This document shows, one piece after another, positions 8,156 to 14,953 of a stretch of 64,000 nt of DNA. The DNA lies in NCBI RefSeq assembly GCF_017301735.1, contig NZ_CP071090.1, positions 12,321,001 to 12,385,000 of the forward strand, read 5' to 3'. Within the stretch, counting starts at the first letter, position 1; each line of letters opens with the position of its first letter. The position numbers and the translations under genes are program-made. A model generated the notes under the pieces. The model did not search any database, had not been told where the DNA came from, and saw only the letters and a program-made list of their open reading frames with translations. Source of the DNA: Pyxidicoccus parkwaysis. Lineage in GTDB: Bacteria > Myxococcota > Myxococcia > Myxococcales > Myxococcaceae.

Positions 8156-8838
8156 TCACCGGCCATGGACCCACGTGCCCTGGCGGAACGGCTCACCATC
8201 GCGACGCCCCCACAGGAGGTCGGCGCCGGGCGGCCGAGTGGGGGCGGTGCCGTTGCCCAGGGCCACGTTGCGCTGGATGCGCGTATCCCTGGGGAAGGGG
8301 TTGAAACCGAGTGCGGCACACTCGGGCGAGTTCGGGTCCAGCCCGGTGGCACTGCAGGAGTCCACGAGTGCGATGCCCACGGTCTCGTTGTTCCAGGCCC
8401 AGTTGTGCTCGATGCGGTTGCGCTCTCCGCCCACGTCGAGGATGCCGATGCCGGGCGGAATGAGACAGACTTCGTCCCCGGGCTCGCACGTATTGGGCCG
8501 GTTGTTGTCGTGCATCAGCCGGTGTCGTTCGCGCCGGTCGCCACGCTCCGGAGCACCCGGCCGGGGCCACAGTGTGAGGGATAGAGGCCATATCCCTCGT
8601 TGTCATGCGCCTCGACAGAGTCGATGAGCCAGTGGTCCACGCAGAAGAAGAAGACGCCATTCTCGTCGAAGCCCATGGCGGCGTGGGCATGGGTGCGCGC
8701 ACCCGCGAGGAGTGGGACATCGTCCTCAAATAAGCCAGGCGTGATGCCACGGAAGGCGGCGCGAAGAAGGCGCTGGACGCACTCGGGTAGGGTCCGCGTG
8801 TGCTTCTCCCATATCCGGCGATGGAGATGCACATGCAT
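8156..8838 (-). pseudogene. Parallel beta-helix protein broken by a one-base deletion
   Basis: Two minus frames carry one continuous beta-helix: the first ends GANDTG-stop at 8517-8515, and the next begins MHDNNRP on an overlapping TGATG. Restoring one base gives GANDTGLMHDNNRP, a normal rung. Rungs include HWLIDSVEAHDNEGYGLYPS and NRIEHNWAWNNETVGIALVD, with cysteines in a capped loop. The N-terminus (before 'GFDENGVFFF') has no signal peptide and no start with a ribosome site, so the 5' end is also lost. Related to the partial gene at 1-282 by fold. Confidence 0.7.
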
Positions 8839-8947
8839 ATAAGGTACAGTTACATCAGCTGTGGGACGGGGTCGAAGCGACCTGTTGGCGCGGCTGGACG
8901 TGCACGCCGAAAGGGCCAGCGTGGCCTCTGTGTTCTAGTTTTTTACA

Positions 8948-8966
8948 GCACCCCAGGGTGGGGTGC
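8948..8966. promoter_or_regulatory. Perfect hairpin upstream of the Cys-rich peptide gene
   Basis: GCACCCC-AGGGT-GGGGTGC, seven perfect pairs with a 5-base centre, preceded by a T6 run at 8939-8944. It ends 20 bases before the ATG at 8987 and just before the GGAGGAG ribosome site, so it could be an operator or a leader hairpin that controls translation. Role is inference. Confidence 0.4.
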
Positions 8967-8986
8967 ACTGCCCGGAGGAGTCCGAG

Positions 8987-9196
8987 ATGAAGAAGAAGCT
9001 GTTCACCGCGAGCGTGTTCCTGTTCGGCCTGGGAATCGGAGGCGTGGCTGCCGCTGCGTCCAGCAGCATTTCGGGAACCGGCGGCACTCCTGGCATCACC
9101 GAGGAGATGGCCGATTGTATCTATGCATGTGAGTCCGGCGGCGGTAACCACACCGTGTGTTGGAACTGCTGCGTGCGGAACATCTGCCTGGATTGA
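8987..9196 (+). CDS. Small secreted six-cysteine peptide
   Basis: 69 residues from ATG 8987, with GGAGGAG six bases upstream. Residues 1-24 are a signal peptide (MKKKLF basic start, hydrophobic core, AAA cleavage). The mature peptide (about 45 aa) has a Ser/Gly/Thr-rich front and a compact six-cysteine end: DCIYAC, then VCWNCC, then NIC. The spacing C-x3-C-x10-C-x2-CC-x4-C suggests disulfides. No family recognised; possible roles are a secreted signal, a small toxin or an envelope peptide. Strong start signals argue it is a real gene. Confidence 0.7.
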   Translation: MKKKLFTASVFLFGLGIGGVAAAASSSISGTGGTPGITEEMADCIYACESGGGNHTVCWNCCVRNICLD

Positions 9197-9271
9197 TGTA
9201 CCTCCACGCGCGCGCGTCCTGAGTCGGACCGGGGCCCATTTCGAGCCCCGGTCCCTCCCGTGGCGACTCCC

Positions 9272-9665
9272 CTACGACGACTCGCCCACCACCGCGCGCC
9301 GGATGCCCTTCAGCTTGTCGGGGTTGCGCATGGCGTAGATGGCGACAATCCGGCCGTCCTCGATGGCGAGCGCCGTGGTCTGCAGCACGCCATCCGGGTC
9401 CAGCGTCACATCATGTCCCCACGTACTCCTCGCGCCGGACGCGTGCGGACTTCAGGACGTCCAGGCACAGGCGCGTCACCGTACGGACGAGCACGGCCTC
9501 GGCGTCCCGCACGACGTCGCGGTTCGTCTGGTGCCAACGCAGATATGCCTCCTGCACCACGTCCTCCGCCTCCGCGACGATGCCCAGCATCCGGTACGCG
9601 ATGCGGAGCAGCCGGGGGCGGAGCGGGTCGAAGACGTCCGCGGGATTCGAATCAGGCGGCTTCAC
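9272..9665 (-). pseudogene. ECF41-like sigma factor gene with internal deletion
   Basis: A GTG start at 9665 begins VKPPDSNPADVF; then RLLRIAYRMLGIVAEAEDVV and QEAYLRWHQ give sigma region 2, running to a stop after REEYVGT near 9411. In another frame, 9418-9272 continues with VTLDPDGVLQTTALAIEDGR and RNPDKLKGIRRAV, the C-terminal SnoaL-like end of ECF41/SigJ-type factors. About 150 residues in between, including all of region 4, are missing. The start overlaps the CMD-family gene upstream by 14 bases, the partner type known for ECF41 factors. Confidence 0.75.
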
Positions 9666-10113
9666 TGCGAGGGGCCACCGGGTGCACGGCCCGGAAGCCG
9701 AGGACGAGCCGGTTCGCGGTGTTGATGACGCCAATCATGAGGGTCAGCTTCACGATTTCCTCTTCGGTGAAGTGCGGCCCGAGCGCAGCGTAGTCCTCGT
9801 CGGGTGCGTGCGTCTGGGAGAGGAGCGTCAGGGCCTCGGTCCAGCCCAGGGCCGCGCGCTCGCGCTCGGTGTACAGCGGCGACTCACGCCAGCCGTCCAG
9901 GAGGTAGATGCGCTCCTCGGTCTCCCCATGTGCGCGGGCCTCGCGGGTGTGCATGTGGATGCAGAAGGCGCAGCCATTGAGCTGGGACGCGCGAATCTTG
10001 ACGAGCTCGCGGAGGCTCGTCTCCAGCCCCAGGGCCTCCACCTTCTTGCTGAAATCCACCATGAGATTGAGGGCGTCCGGCGCGACCGCGAAGGCATTCA
10101 TCCGGGGCTTCAT
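9652..10113 (-). CDS. Carboxymuconolactone decarboxylase (AhpD-like) family protein
   Basis: 153 residues from ATG 10113, chosen for the GAGGA eight bases upstream; the frame is open 27 codons further without a better site. Residues near 50-60 hold the AhpD-type redox motif NGCAFCIHMH (two Cys plus His), used for peroxidase or disulfide chemistry in this family. ERAALGWTEALT and the C-terminal helix FTEEEIVKLTLMIGVINTAN are also typical. It overlaps the deleted ECF41-like sigma gene downstream; such pairs are known, with the sigma factor driving the CMD gene. It is divergent from a PPOX-family gene. Confidence 0.85.
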   Translation of the reverse strand: MKPRMNAFAVAPDALNLMVDFSKKVEALGLETSLRELVKIRASQLNGCAFCIHMHTREARAHGETEERIYLLDGWRESPLYTERERAALGWTEALTLLSQTHAPDEDYAALGPHFTEEEIVKLTLMIGVINTANRLVLGFRAVHPVAPRSEAA

Positions 10114-10231
10114 GTGTAGGTCCTCGTACTGGGGGGGCGAAGTGCCCTTCCAGCCCCAGGACGACGCAGCCGGTGCCGCGTGTGACATGGCCATTTTTAA
10201 TGCCTAAAAGGGCCCAGGAGGCGCCCTTCAG

Positions 10232-10843
10232 ATGAAGACCGTGAATGATGTGGAGACGCTCGAACGCCTGTACGGGGTTCCCGGAAAGTCGTCCGTGCTC
10301 AAGGAGGTGGACCACCTCCACCCCGCATACCGGCCCTTCATCGAGCAATCGCCGTTCATGGTCCTCGCCACGTCCGGCCCTGGAGGGCTGGATGCCTCGC
10401 CGCGAGGAGACCCCGCCGGGTTCGTGGTCATCGAGGACGCGCGCACGCTGCTGCTGCCCGACCGGCGAGGCAACAACCGGATGGACTCGCTGCGGAACAT
10501 CGTGGCGGACCCGCGCGTCGCGCTGCTGTTCTTCGTCCCGGGCGTGAACGAAACCCTGCGGGTCAACGGCCGGGCGAGCATCGTCATCGAGCCGTCCATG
10601 CTGGAGCGCTTCACCTTCGAGGGGAAGGCGCCGCGCTCGGTGCTGCGCATCACCGTGGAGACGGTCTACTTCCAATGCAGCCGCGCGTTGGTCCGCTCCA
10701 GGCTCTGGGACCCGTCCCGGCACGTCACGCGCTCCGAGTTCCCAAGCCCCGGCTCCATTCTCGAAGCACTGAGCCCGGATGAGTTCGACGGCGGCGAGTA
10801 CGACCGCGAGCTGCCCGGCCGCGTGAAGGCGACGCTGTACTGA
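10232..10843 (+). CDS. Pyridoxamine 5'-phosphate oxidase-fold (MSMEG_1061-like) protein
   Basis: 203 residues from ATG 10232, with AGGAGGCG about nine bases upstream. Motifs: FIEQSPFMVLATSGPGGLDA and SPRGDPAGFVVIEDARTLLL, followed by DRRGNNRMDSLRNI, are the FMN-binding split-barrel pattern of the PPOX class seen in MSMEG_1061-type proteins. The likely cofactor is FMN; substrate unknown. It is transcribed away from the CMD-family gene (start 10113), with a shared promoter region of 118 bp. Confidence 0.85.
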   Translation: MKTVNDVETLERLYGVPGKSSVLKEVDHLHPAYRPFIEQSPFMVLATSGPGGLDASPRGDPAGFVVIEDARTLLLPDRRGNNRMDSLRNIVADPRVALLFFVPGVNETLRVNGRASIVIEPSMLERFTFEGKAPRSVLRITVETVYFQCSRALVRSRLWDPSRHVTRSEFPSPGSILEALSPDEFDGGEYDRELPGRVKATLY

Positions 10844-11021
10844 GCGTCGGGCGCCCGAGTCGAACACCGACCCGGGTCTGAGTTTGACCGGGTTCCGTGG
10901 ACAGGCCGCTCGAGCCGGGAGAGCCGGGTGGTTCACATCCTGTGGGATGACGTTGGAGTCCGACTACCTCCCGAGTAGCCTCCTCGTGTGGCACGGTGCG
11001 CACCGCCTCACGAGGGACCTC

Positions 11022-12572
11022 ATGGCGTCTGACGTCTTCAATCCGGCTCGCCTGCTCCCAGGAATGCTCATCGGCCCGTGGCGTCTGCTGGAGCTGCGCG
11101 GCCGGGGCTCCTTCGGCATCGTCTTCCGCGCCGTCCACGCGCTGCAGCAGGACGCCGAAGCCGTGGCCCTCAAGCTGGCCGTCAACCTGTGGGATGCGCG
11201 CTTCGCGCGTGAGGCCGAGTTGCTCTCCCGCATCCACCACCCCGCCGTCCCTCGCCTGCTGGACCATGGCCACTGGCAGCCCCGGCAGACGCTGTCCTTC
11301 CCCTGGCTCGTCATGGAGTGGGTGGAGGGCCTTCCGCTCTACGAATGGGCCTACGCTCAACGCCCGTCTTCCCGGCAGGTGCTTCAGCTTCTGGCCCGCC
11401 TCGCCCGTGCTCTCGACGCCACCCATTCGGCGGGCGGCCTCCACCGAGACGTGAAGGGCGAAAACATCCTCGTCCGCCACTCGGACGCTCAGCCCTTCCT
11501 CACGGACTTCGGCTCCGGGCACTTCCTGGGTGCAGCCACGCTCACCTTGCCGGCCTTTCCTCCCGGCACGCTCGCCTACCGCTCTCCCGAGGCGTGGCGC
11601 TACATCCCCCGCTCCGGAAAGATTCCCGCTGTCCCCTATTCACCCCGGCCCGGGGATGACCTCTTCGCCCTGGGTGTCACCGCCTATCGGCTCGTTACCG
11701 GGAAGTACCCACCGGTGCCCAACCCGGAGGTTGAGGAAGCCTGGCTCTGGCTCCCCGAGGAGCACGCGCACTGGACGGCGCGAGTCTGCAACGCTCGCTG
11801 CATTCCGGAGCTGAGCGCGCTGGTGTCGCGGATGCTCTCACTGCGCCCCGATGCACGAGGCAGCGCGCGGGAGGTGGCCGAAGCGCTGGAGCAGGCCGCG
11901 CGCAGGGCGGGACGTGAGGCGGATGTGCCGCTCTTCACGGGAGAAGAGCCGAGGCCCGCGGGCCTCTTTCCCCGCCCCCAGCACGTCACGGTGCAGCGCC
12001 CTCCGCGCCCTCACCGGTTGCCCTGGCTCGCGGCTGCAGGACTCGGAGGCGCGCTGGCGCTGAGCGTCGCGGCGTTCTTGAGCGTGAGTCGCTCCGAGCA
12101 GCCCGCGACGCCCCAGCTCGCGGAGCAGGAAGAGTCAGAAGCGGCAGAGGAGCCCGCGATGCCCCAGCTCGCGGAGCAGGAAGAGTCAGAAGAGGAAGAG
12201 GAGCTCGCGATGCCCCAGCTCGCGGAGCGGGAAGAGTCAGAAGAGGCAAAGGACGGCGGCACCGTGGCCGTCGGAGACACCGCGTTGACAGCGCGGGTGG
12301 CGCCCGAACACGCTCCCTCCGTGTTGTCACCCATCGCGGTAGACGTGCCACCAAAACCTTTCCCATGGCAGCGACGCCCGGACGGAAGCGGCCGCTGTCC
12401 CAACAAGGTGCAGGTGGCAATCAACGGCGGCTGTTGGCTCAAGGTGTCCGTGGACCAGAAGGACTGTGGTGGTGCGGAGGGCTTTGAATACAGGGGTGCA
12501 TGCTACACCCCCGTTGTGGCTCCCCCTCGCCCTGCCACCTCGGGCCTTGCGGACCGAGACGGCGGTTCATAG
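11022..12572 (+). CDS. Hanks-type Ser/Thr protein kinase, copy 1
   Basis: 516 residues from ATG 11022 (GAGGGA upstream; an in-frame ATG at 10947 has a weak site). Gly-loop GRGSFGIV near 26-33, Lys51 in VALKLAV, catalytic LHRDVKGENIL (Asp143), metal-binding TDFGSG (Asp162), SPEAWR. The kinase domain ends near 290. A membrane helix (about 333-357) leads to three 17-residue Glu-rich repeats and a Cys-containing outer tail (RCPNKVQVAINGGCW, KDCGGAEGFEYRGACYTPV). It would phosphorylate cytoplasmic proteins in response to an external cue. Its first 417 codons are identical to copy 2; the tail differs. Confidence 0.92.
   Translation: MASDVFNPARLLPGMLIGPWRLLELRGRGSFGIVFRAVHALQQDAEAVALKLAVNLWDARFAREAELLSRIHHPAVPRLLDHGHWQPRQTLSFPWLVMEWVEGLPLYEWAYAQRPSSRQVLQLLARLARALDATHSAGGLHRDVKGENILVRHSDAQPFLTDFGSGHFLGAATLTLPAFPPGTLAYRSPEAWRYIPRSGKIPAVPYSPRPGDDLFALGVTAYRLVTGKYPPVPNPEVEEAWLWLPEEHAHWTARVCNARCIPELSALVSRMLSLRPDARGSAREVAEALEQAARRAGREADVPLFTGEEPRPAGLFPRPQHVTVQRPPRPHRLPWLAAAGLGGALALSVAAFLSVSRSEQPATPQLAEQEESEAAEEPAMPQLAEQEESEEEEELAMPQLAEREESEEAKDGGTVAVGDTALTARVAPEHAPSVLSPIAVDVPPKPFPWQRRPDGSGRCPNKVQVAINGGCWLKVSVDQKDCGGAEGFEYRGACYTPVVAPPRPATSGLADRDGGS
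12105..12257 (+). repeat. Three 51-bp tandem repeats inside kinase copy 1
   Basis: Units start at 12105, 12156 and 12207, each encoding A-(T/M)-PQLAEQEESE plus an acidic remainder. They form an acidic stalk between the membrane helix and the outer Cys domain. The third unit is slightly degenerate. The same array sits in copy 2 at 18727-18879. Confidence 0.85.
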
Positions 12573-12589
12573 ACATCCGCGTCAGAGCC

Positions 12590-12610
12590 CTGCAAGTCAA
12601 CTGCTTGCAG
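12590..12610 (+). terminator. Hairpin just after kinase copy 1
   Basis: CTGCAAG-TCAACTG-CTTGCAG, seven perfect pairs with a 7-base loop, 17 bp after the stop. No T run follows, so termination is uncertain. The second copy keeps six of the pairs, losing the outer C-G pair to a G-to-A change. Confidence 0.45.
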
Positions 12611-12665
12611 ACCGTTCAGGATGGCGTTTGACTTTGATGTGCCTGTCTGCGTGAGGTATAGAGGT
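12608..12665 (+). mobile_element. IS91-type transposase tail scar after kinase copy 1
   Basis: The plus frame reads RPFRMAFDFDVPVCVRYRGT, matching the scar at 400-528 (RPFRRTFDFDVFACVRCGG). The Cys knuckle has decayed (CVRYRG). An open frame continues to 12929 with no ribosome site and no recognisable domain; I do not call it a gene. Confidence 0.5.
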
Positions 12666-12969
12666 ACGGCCCCACCGGGGACCACGCGCGCTACGAAGTC
12701 CCTCCCGCGGCGTGAGCTGGATTCGGCGCGCGCGGCGCTCCTTGTCGCGGCCGGGTTTGTCCCCTCGAGGCCTCACATTACGGCCACCCTTGTCGTGACG
12801 GGGCACGGCGAGCAGTTACTGCAATTCGGCCGGCGTGCCGTGGGCATCGGACCCGAGGAGCGCTACTGCGAGGCGGCGGCCCTCAGGCTGGAGCAGGCCC
12901 TGCGTGAGGGGCTCGACCGGGTGGCCTGATACCACGTGAAGAGGAGGGCGCCGGCTCCGCGCTGGCGCT

Positions 12970-13431
12970 CTACTCCTTCAGCCAGAAGAACTGGTTCCCG
13001 CTGCTGAGCGCCCGCTCCAGGAACTCGCCGAAGGATGCCGCAATCCGCCGGACTTCGAGCGGGTAGGTCTCGTGCCAGGCGTCCAGAAGCGGGTACCTCC
13101 CGTCCTGCTGCCGTGCCACGTCGACGAGCACGTAGTCCGAGTCCTGGAGGTAGAGCAGCGTGTACCAGGATGCGGAGCCCTTTGAGTCGTCGTCCTGGCC
13201 TCGCAGCTCGATGCGGGCGCGTTGGATTTCGGCGAGCGACAGGATGCGGTAGTCCGCATCTGGCCGCGGGCGGAACAGAGTGGCCCCATCGCAATGCAGG
13301 TAGAACGCGCGCAGGTCGGGGTCGAGCCGCCAACCCACTCGTGCTTCGAATGCGGCCAGCTGCGCGGGCGTCGCGGGCGCGTTGGGGAAGTGTGAACGCG
13401 AAATTTCACCGAGCAGGCTCTCCATCCTCAT
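12970..13431 (-). CDS. SMI1/KNR4 (SUKH) family immunity protein
   Basis: 153 residues from ATG 13431. The pattern PATPAQLAAFEARVGWRLDP then DLRAFYLHCDGATLF is the SUKH core (conserved acidic/aromatic strand-helix), followed by YRILSLAEIQRARIE. SUKH proteins neutralise polymorphic nuclease toxins. The start lies 2 bp after the stop of a toxin remnant (13697-13434) on the same strand, so translation was probably coupled; the ribosome site is weak. With the toxin broken, this is now an orphan immunity gene that could still protect against related toxins from kin. Confidence 0.8.
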   Translation of the reverse strand: MRMESLLGEISRSHFPNAPATPAQLAAFEARVGWRLDPDLRAFYLHCDGATLFRPRPDADYRILSLAEIQRARIELRGQDDDSKGSASWYTLLYLQDSDYVLVDVARQQDGRYPLLDAWHETYPLEVRRIAASFGEFLERALSSGNQFFWLKE

Positions 13432-13433
13432 GT

Positions 13434-13697
13434 TCAGTCCACGTAGGGCCTGTCGAAGCCGACGGTCGACCACTGTGTACCTCCCGCGTAGCACGCGGGA
13501 TAGGCGTCGTTGATGACCTTGTGCACTTCGGGGGGAACCGGAAGCACGTTGCTTTGAGCAGTCGGGTCTCCCCCGTGCCACAGGTCGAAGACGTGATGTC
13601 CCGGCCAGTGGTCTCCATTGCTGCTCTTCGGCCATGCCCCGAGAGCGCGGCTCCACTCGTTGCGGAATCCCTCTCGGGCGTTCTTCCGGCCGGAAGC
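13434..13697 (-). pseudogene. GHH-type nuclease toxin, C-terminal remnant
   Basis: A minus frame ending TGA at 13436-13434 reads ...GFRNEWSRALGAWPK, then DHWPGHHVFDLWHGGDP and PVPPEVHKVINDAYPACYAG. The W-x-GHH-x-x-D-L-x-HGGDP pattern fits HNH/EndoVII-fold toxin tips (GHH class) of polymorphic toxins. The frame has no start and its N-terminal side breaks at a 32-bp repeat (13695-13726), so delivery domains are lost. The SUKH immunity gene follows directly. Confidence 0.65.
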
Positions 13698-13726
13698 ATC
13701 GCTCGGGCGGCCCTGTCAGCGGCCCT
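13695..13726. repeat. 32-bp dispersed repeat, copy A
   Basis: AGCATCGCTCGGGCGGCCC-(T)-GTCAGCGGCCCT matches 23798-23829 with a single difference (T/C). It marks the break point of the nuclease toxin remnant. It could be an IS end or a recombination scar. Confidence 0.6.
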
Positions 13727-13873
13727 CCTCGGCCCCTCTGCACCTTCCTCCCCTCAACAGAGCCCTCCATCCCTCTTGGGGAAAGAGCCAATCACAGCGA
13801 CTGGCTCAATCATGCGTGGCCTGACAGATGGGCGCAGTATCATCGCGGTCCACCCCCCGGAAGGAAGCCCTTC

Positions 13874-14401
13874 ATGCATTTGCAGCGTGTATTCGCCGCC
13901 ATGGTCCTGCTGTCCACGTCCGCGCGCGCCGACGAGCTCAAGCCCTTTCAGAAAGAGGCCAAGAGCCACTTCGAGAAGTCGCTCTCCGGCGCTCTGAAAG
14001 ACGCCAACACCGCGTGTGGCACCAGGCTCAAGGTCAAGACCAACTTCAATTGGTTCAATCCCAAGGACTGGGACGGCGTGGGCTACGAGGACTCCTGCAA
14101 AGAGGTGCTGCTTGGCATCGCGGCCATGTGCGAGCGTCCCGAGCACAAGAAGGCCCTCGCAAAGAAGGTGACCGGCGTGGCGTGCCTGTTCACGTGGGAC
14201 ATCACGCAAGTCGGTCTCTACGGTGCCCTCAACGCCGAGCACCCCGACAGCCAGAAGAAGGCGGGCACCCACGACACCAGGCCGCGCAACGTCTCGCTCT
14301 CGAAGGGCCTGCTCATGTACGAGATGCACAAGGGCGACAAGACCATCGCGGACGACACCCGGACCGTCCTCGAGGAGGCGCTGAAAGCCGGTTCCCGGTA
14401 G
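13874..14401 (+). CDS. Secreted protein of unknown function
   Basis: 175 residues from ATG 13874, with GGAAGGAAG about 8-10 bases upstream. Signal peptide with cleavage at SARA-DE (about residue 19/20). The mature protein is alpha-helical and Lys-rich (FQKEAKSHFEKSLSGALKDA) with five cysteines (ACGT, DSCKE, AMCER, VACLF region), probably disulfide-linked in the periplasm. No family recognised. It stands alone, with a convergent gene downstream. Confidence 0.7.
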   Translation: MHLQRVFAAMVLLSTSARADELKPFQKEAKSHFEKSLSGALKDANTACGTRLKVKTNFNWFNPKDWDGVGYEDSCKEVLLGIAAMCERPEHKKALAKKVTGVACLFTWDITQVGLYGALNAEHPDSQKKAGTHDTRPRNVSLSKGLLMYEMHKGDKTIADDTRTVLEEALKAGSR

Positions 14402-14598
14402 GACCGATTCCGGGCGGTCGCCGCTCGGGCAGGGGGCCCGTGCGCATCGCCCGCGCAAGGCCTCCCAGCGCCGGCTGTCGAAGACCTCGATGGATGCGAA
14501 GAGCCGGTAATCCGTTGAGACGGGCTGCCTTGGACAGCGGCAGTCAGAGGGAAGGGATGGGTGAGGTTGCCCCGATTCAGCGGGGCAACGTCAGCTCT

Positions 14599-14925
14599 TC
14601 AGGAGCGGGAGCCCTTCAGGCAGGAGCCCTGAAAGCAGTCATCGATGCAGATGTAGCCCTCGCCGAGCGAGGAGCAGTCCGCATCCTTGGCACAGCTTAT
14701 GGAACACAGCTTGTCGGTCTCGACGCAGGTGAGCTCCGAGTTGGAGATCTGCTGGCCACCATTGGGGATGCACCTGCGAACGGAACAGGCCATTCCGTGT
14801 CGCCGCGGACCCGCGAGTGGAAGTGCTCCCAATGGCGAAGGCAGAGCCGAAAGAACAAGAACGAGCAGGCCAAAGCCGGGTGGGCGTGACGCACCGGCAT
14901 CACGCCCACCCGTCCGACATGCCAC
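14599..14925 (-). CDS. Small cysteine-rich secreted protein
   Basis: 108 residues if started at GTG 14925; the start is uncertain because no clear ribosome site is visible. A hydrophobic segment (FGLLVLVLSALPSPLGALP) looks like a signal peptide, and the mature part has ten cysteines in pairs (MACSVRRCIP, LTCVETDKLCSISCAKDADC, YICIDDCFQGSC). The pattern resembles the Cys-rich 'C-x-DxDC' repeats of myxobacterial surface proteins. It lies 28 bp downstream of the beta-propeller gene on the same strand and may be cotranscribed with it. Confidence 0.55.
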   Translation of the reverse strand: MACRTGGRDAGASRPPGFGLLVLVLSALPSPLGALPLAGPRRHGMACSVRRCIPNGGQQISNSELTCVETDKLCSISCAKDADCSSLGEGYICIDDCFQGSCLKGSRS

Positions 14926-14953
14926 CTTCGCGGAATGCGCTTCCGCCGGCAGC

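Larger units (their letters stand above)
10945..12638 (+). repeat. Large direct repeat, copy 1 (kinase gene and flank)
   Basis: Copy 1 of a duplication whose second copy is 17567-19262, offset exactly 6,622 bp. From 10945 to 12271 I found no base difference; from 12272 (C here, T at 18894) the copies diverge at roughly one base in six or seven but keep length and frame. Similarity continues about 65 bp past the stop codon into the IS91-type scar and then ends. Confidence 0.9.

Noticed and set aside
6121..8304. A plus-strand frame of over 700 codons across the mosaic region
   Set aside because: It runs through parts of at least five unrelated remnants and genes on the other strand, and only the IS91-type tail within it is meaningful.
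10947..11021. An upstream start for the kinase (ATG 10947, also conserved at 17569)
   Set aside because: Conserved only because the whole segment is duplicated. The ribosome site is weak, whereas ATG 11022 has GAGGGA before it and begins just ahead of the kinase fold.
12105..12257. Regular tandem repeats that could suggest a CRISPR array
   Set aside because: Units are adjacent without unique spacers, in frame, and encode an acidic stalk of a kinase. No cas genes are present.
12621..12929. A 102-codon frame after kinase copy 1
   Set aside because: It begins inside a transposase scar, has no ribosome site, and no recognisable domain after the scar.
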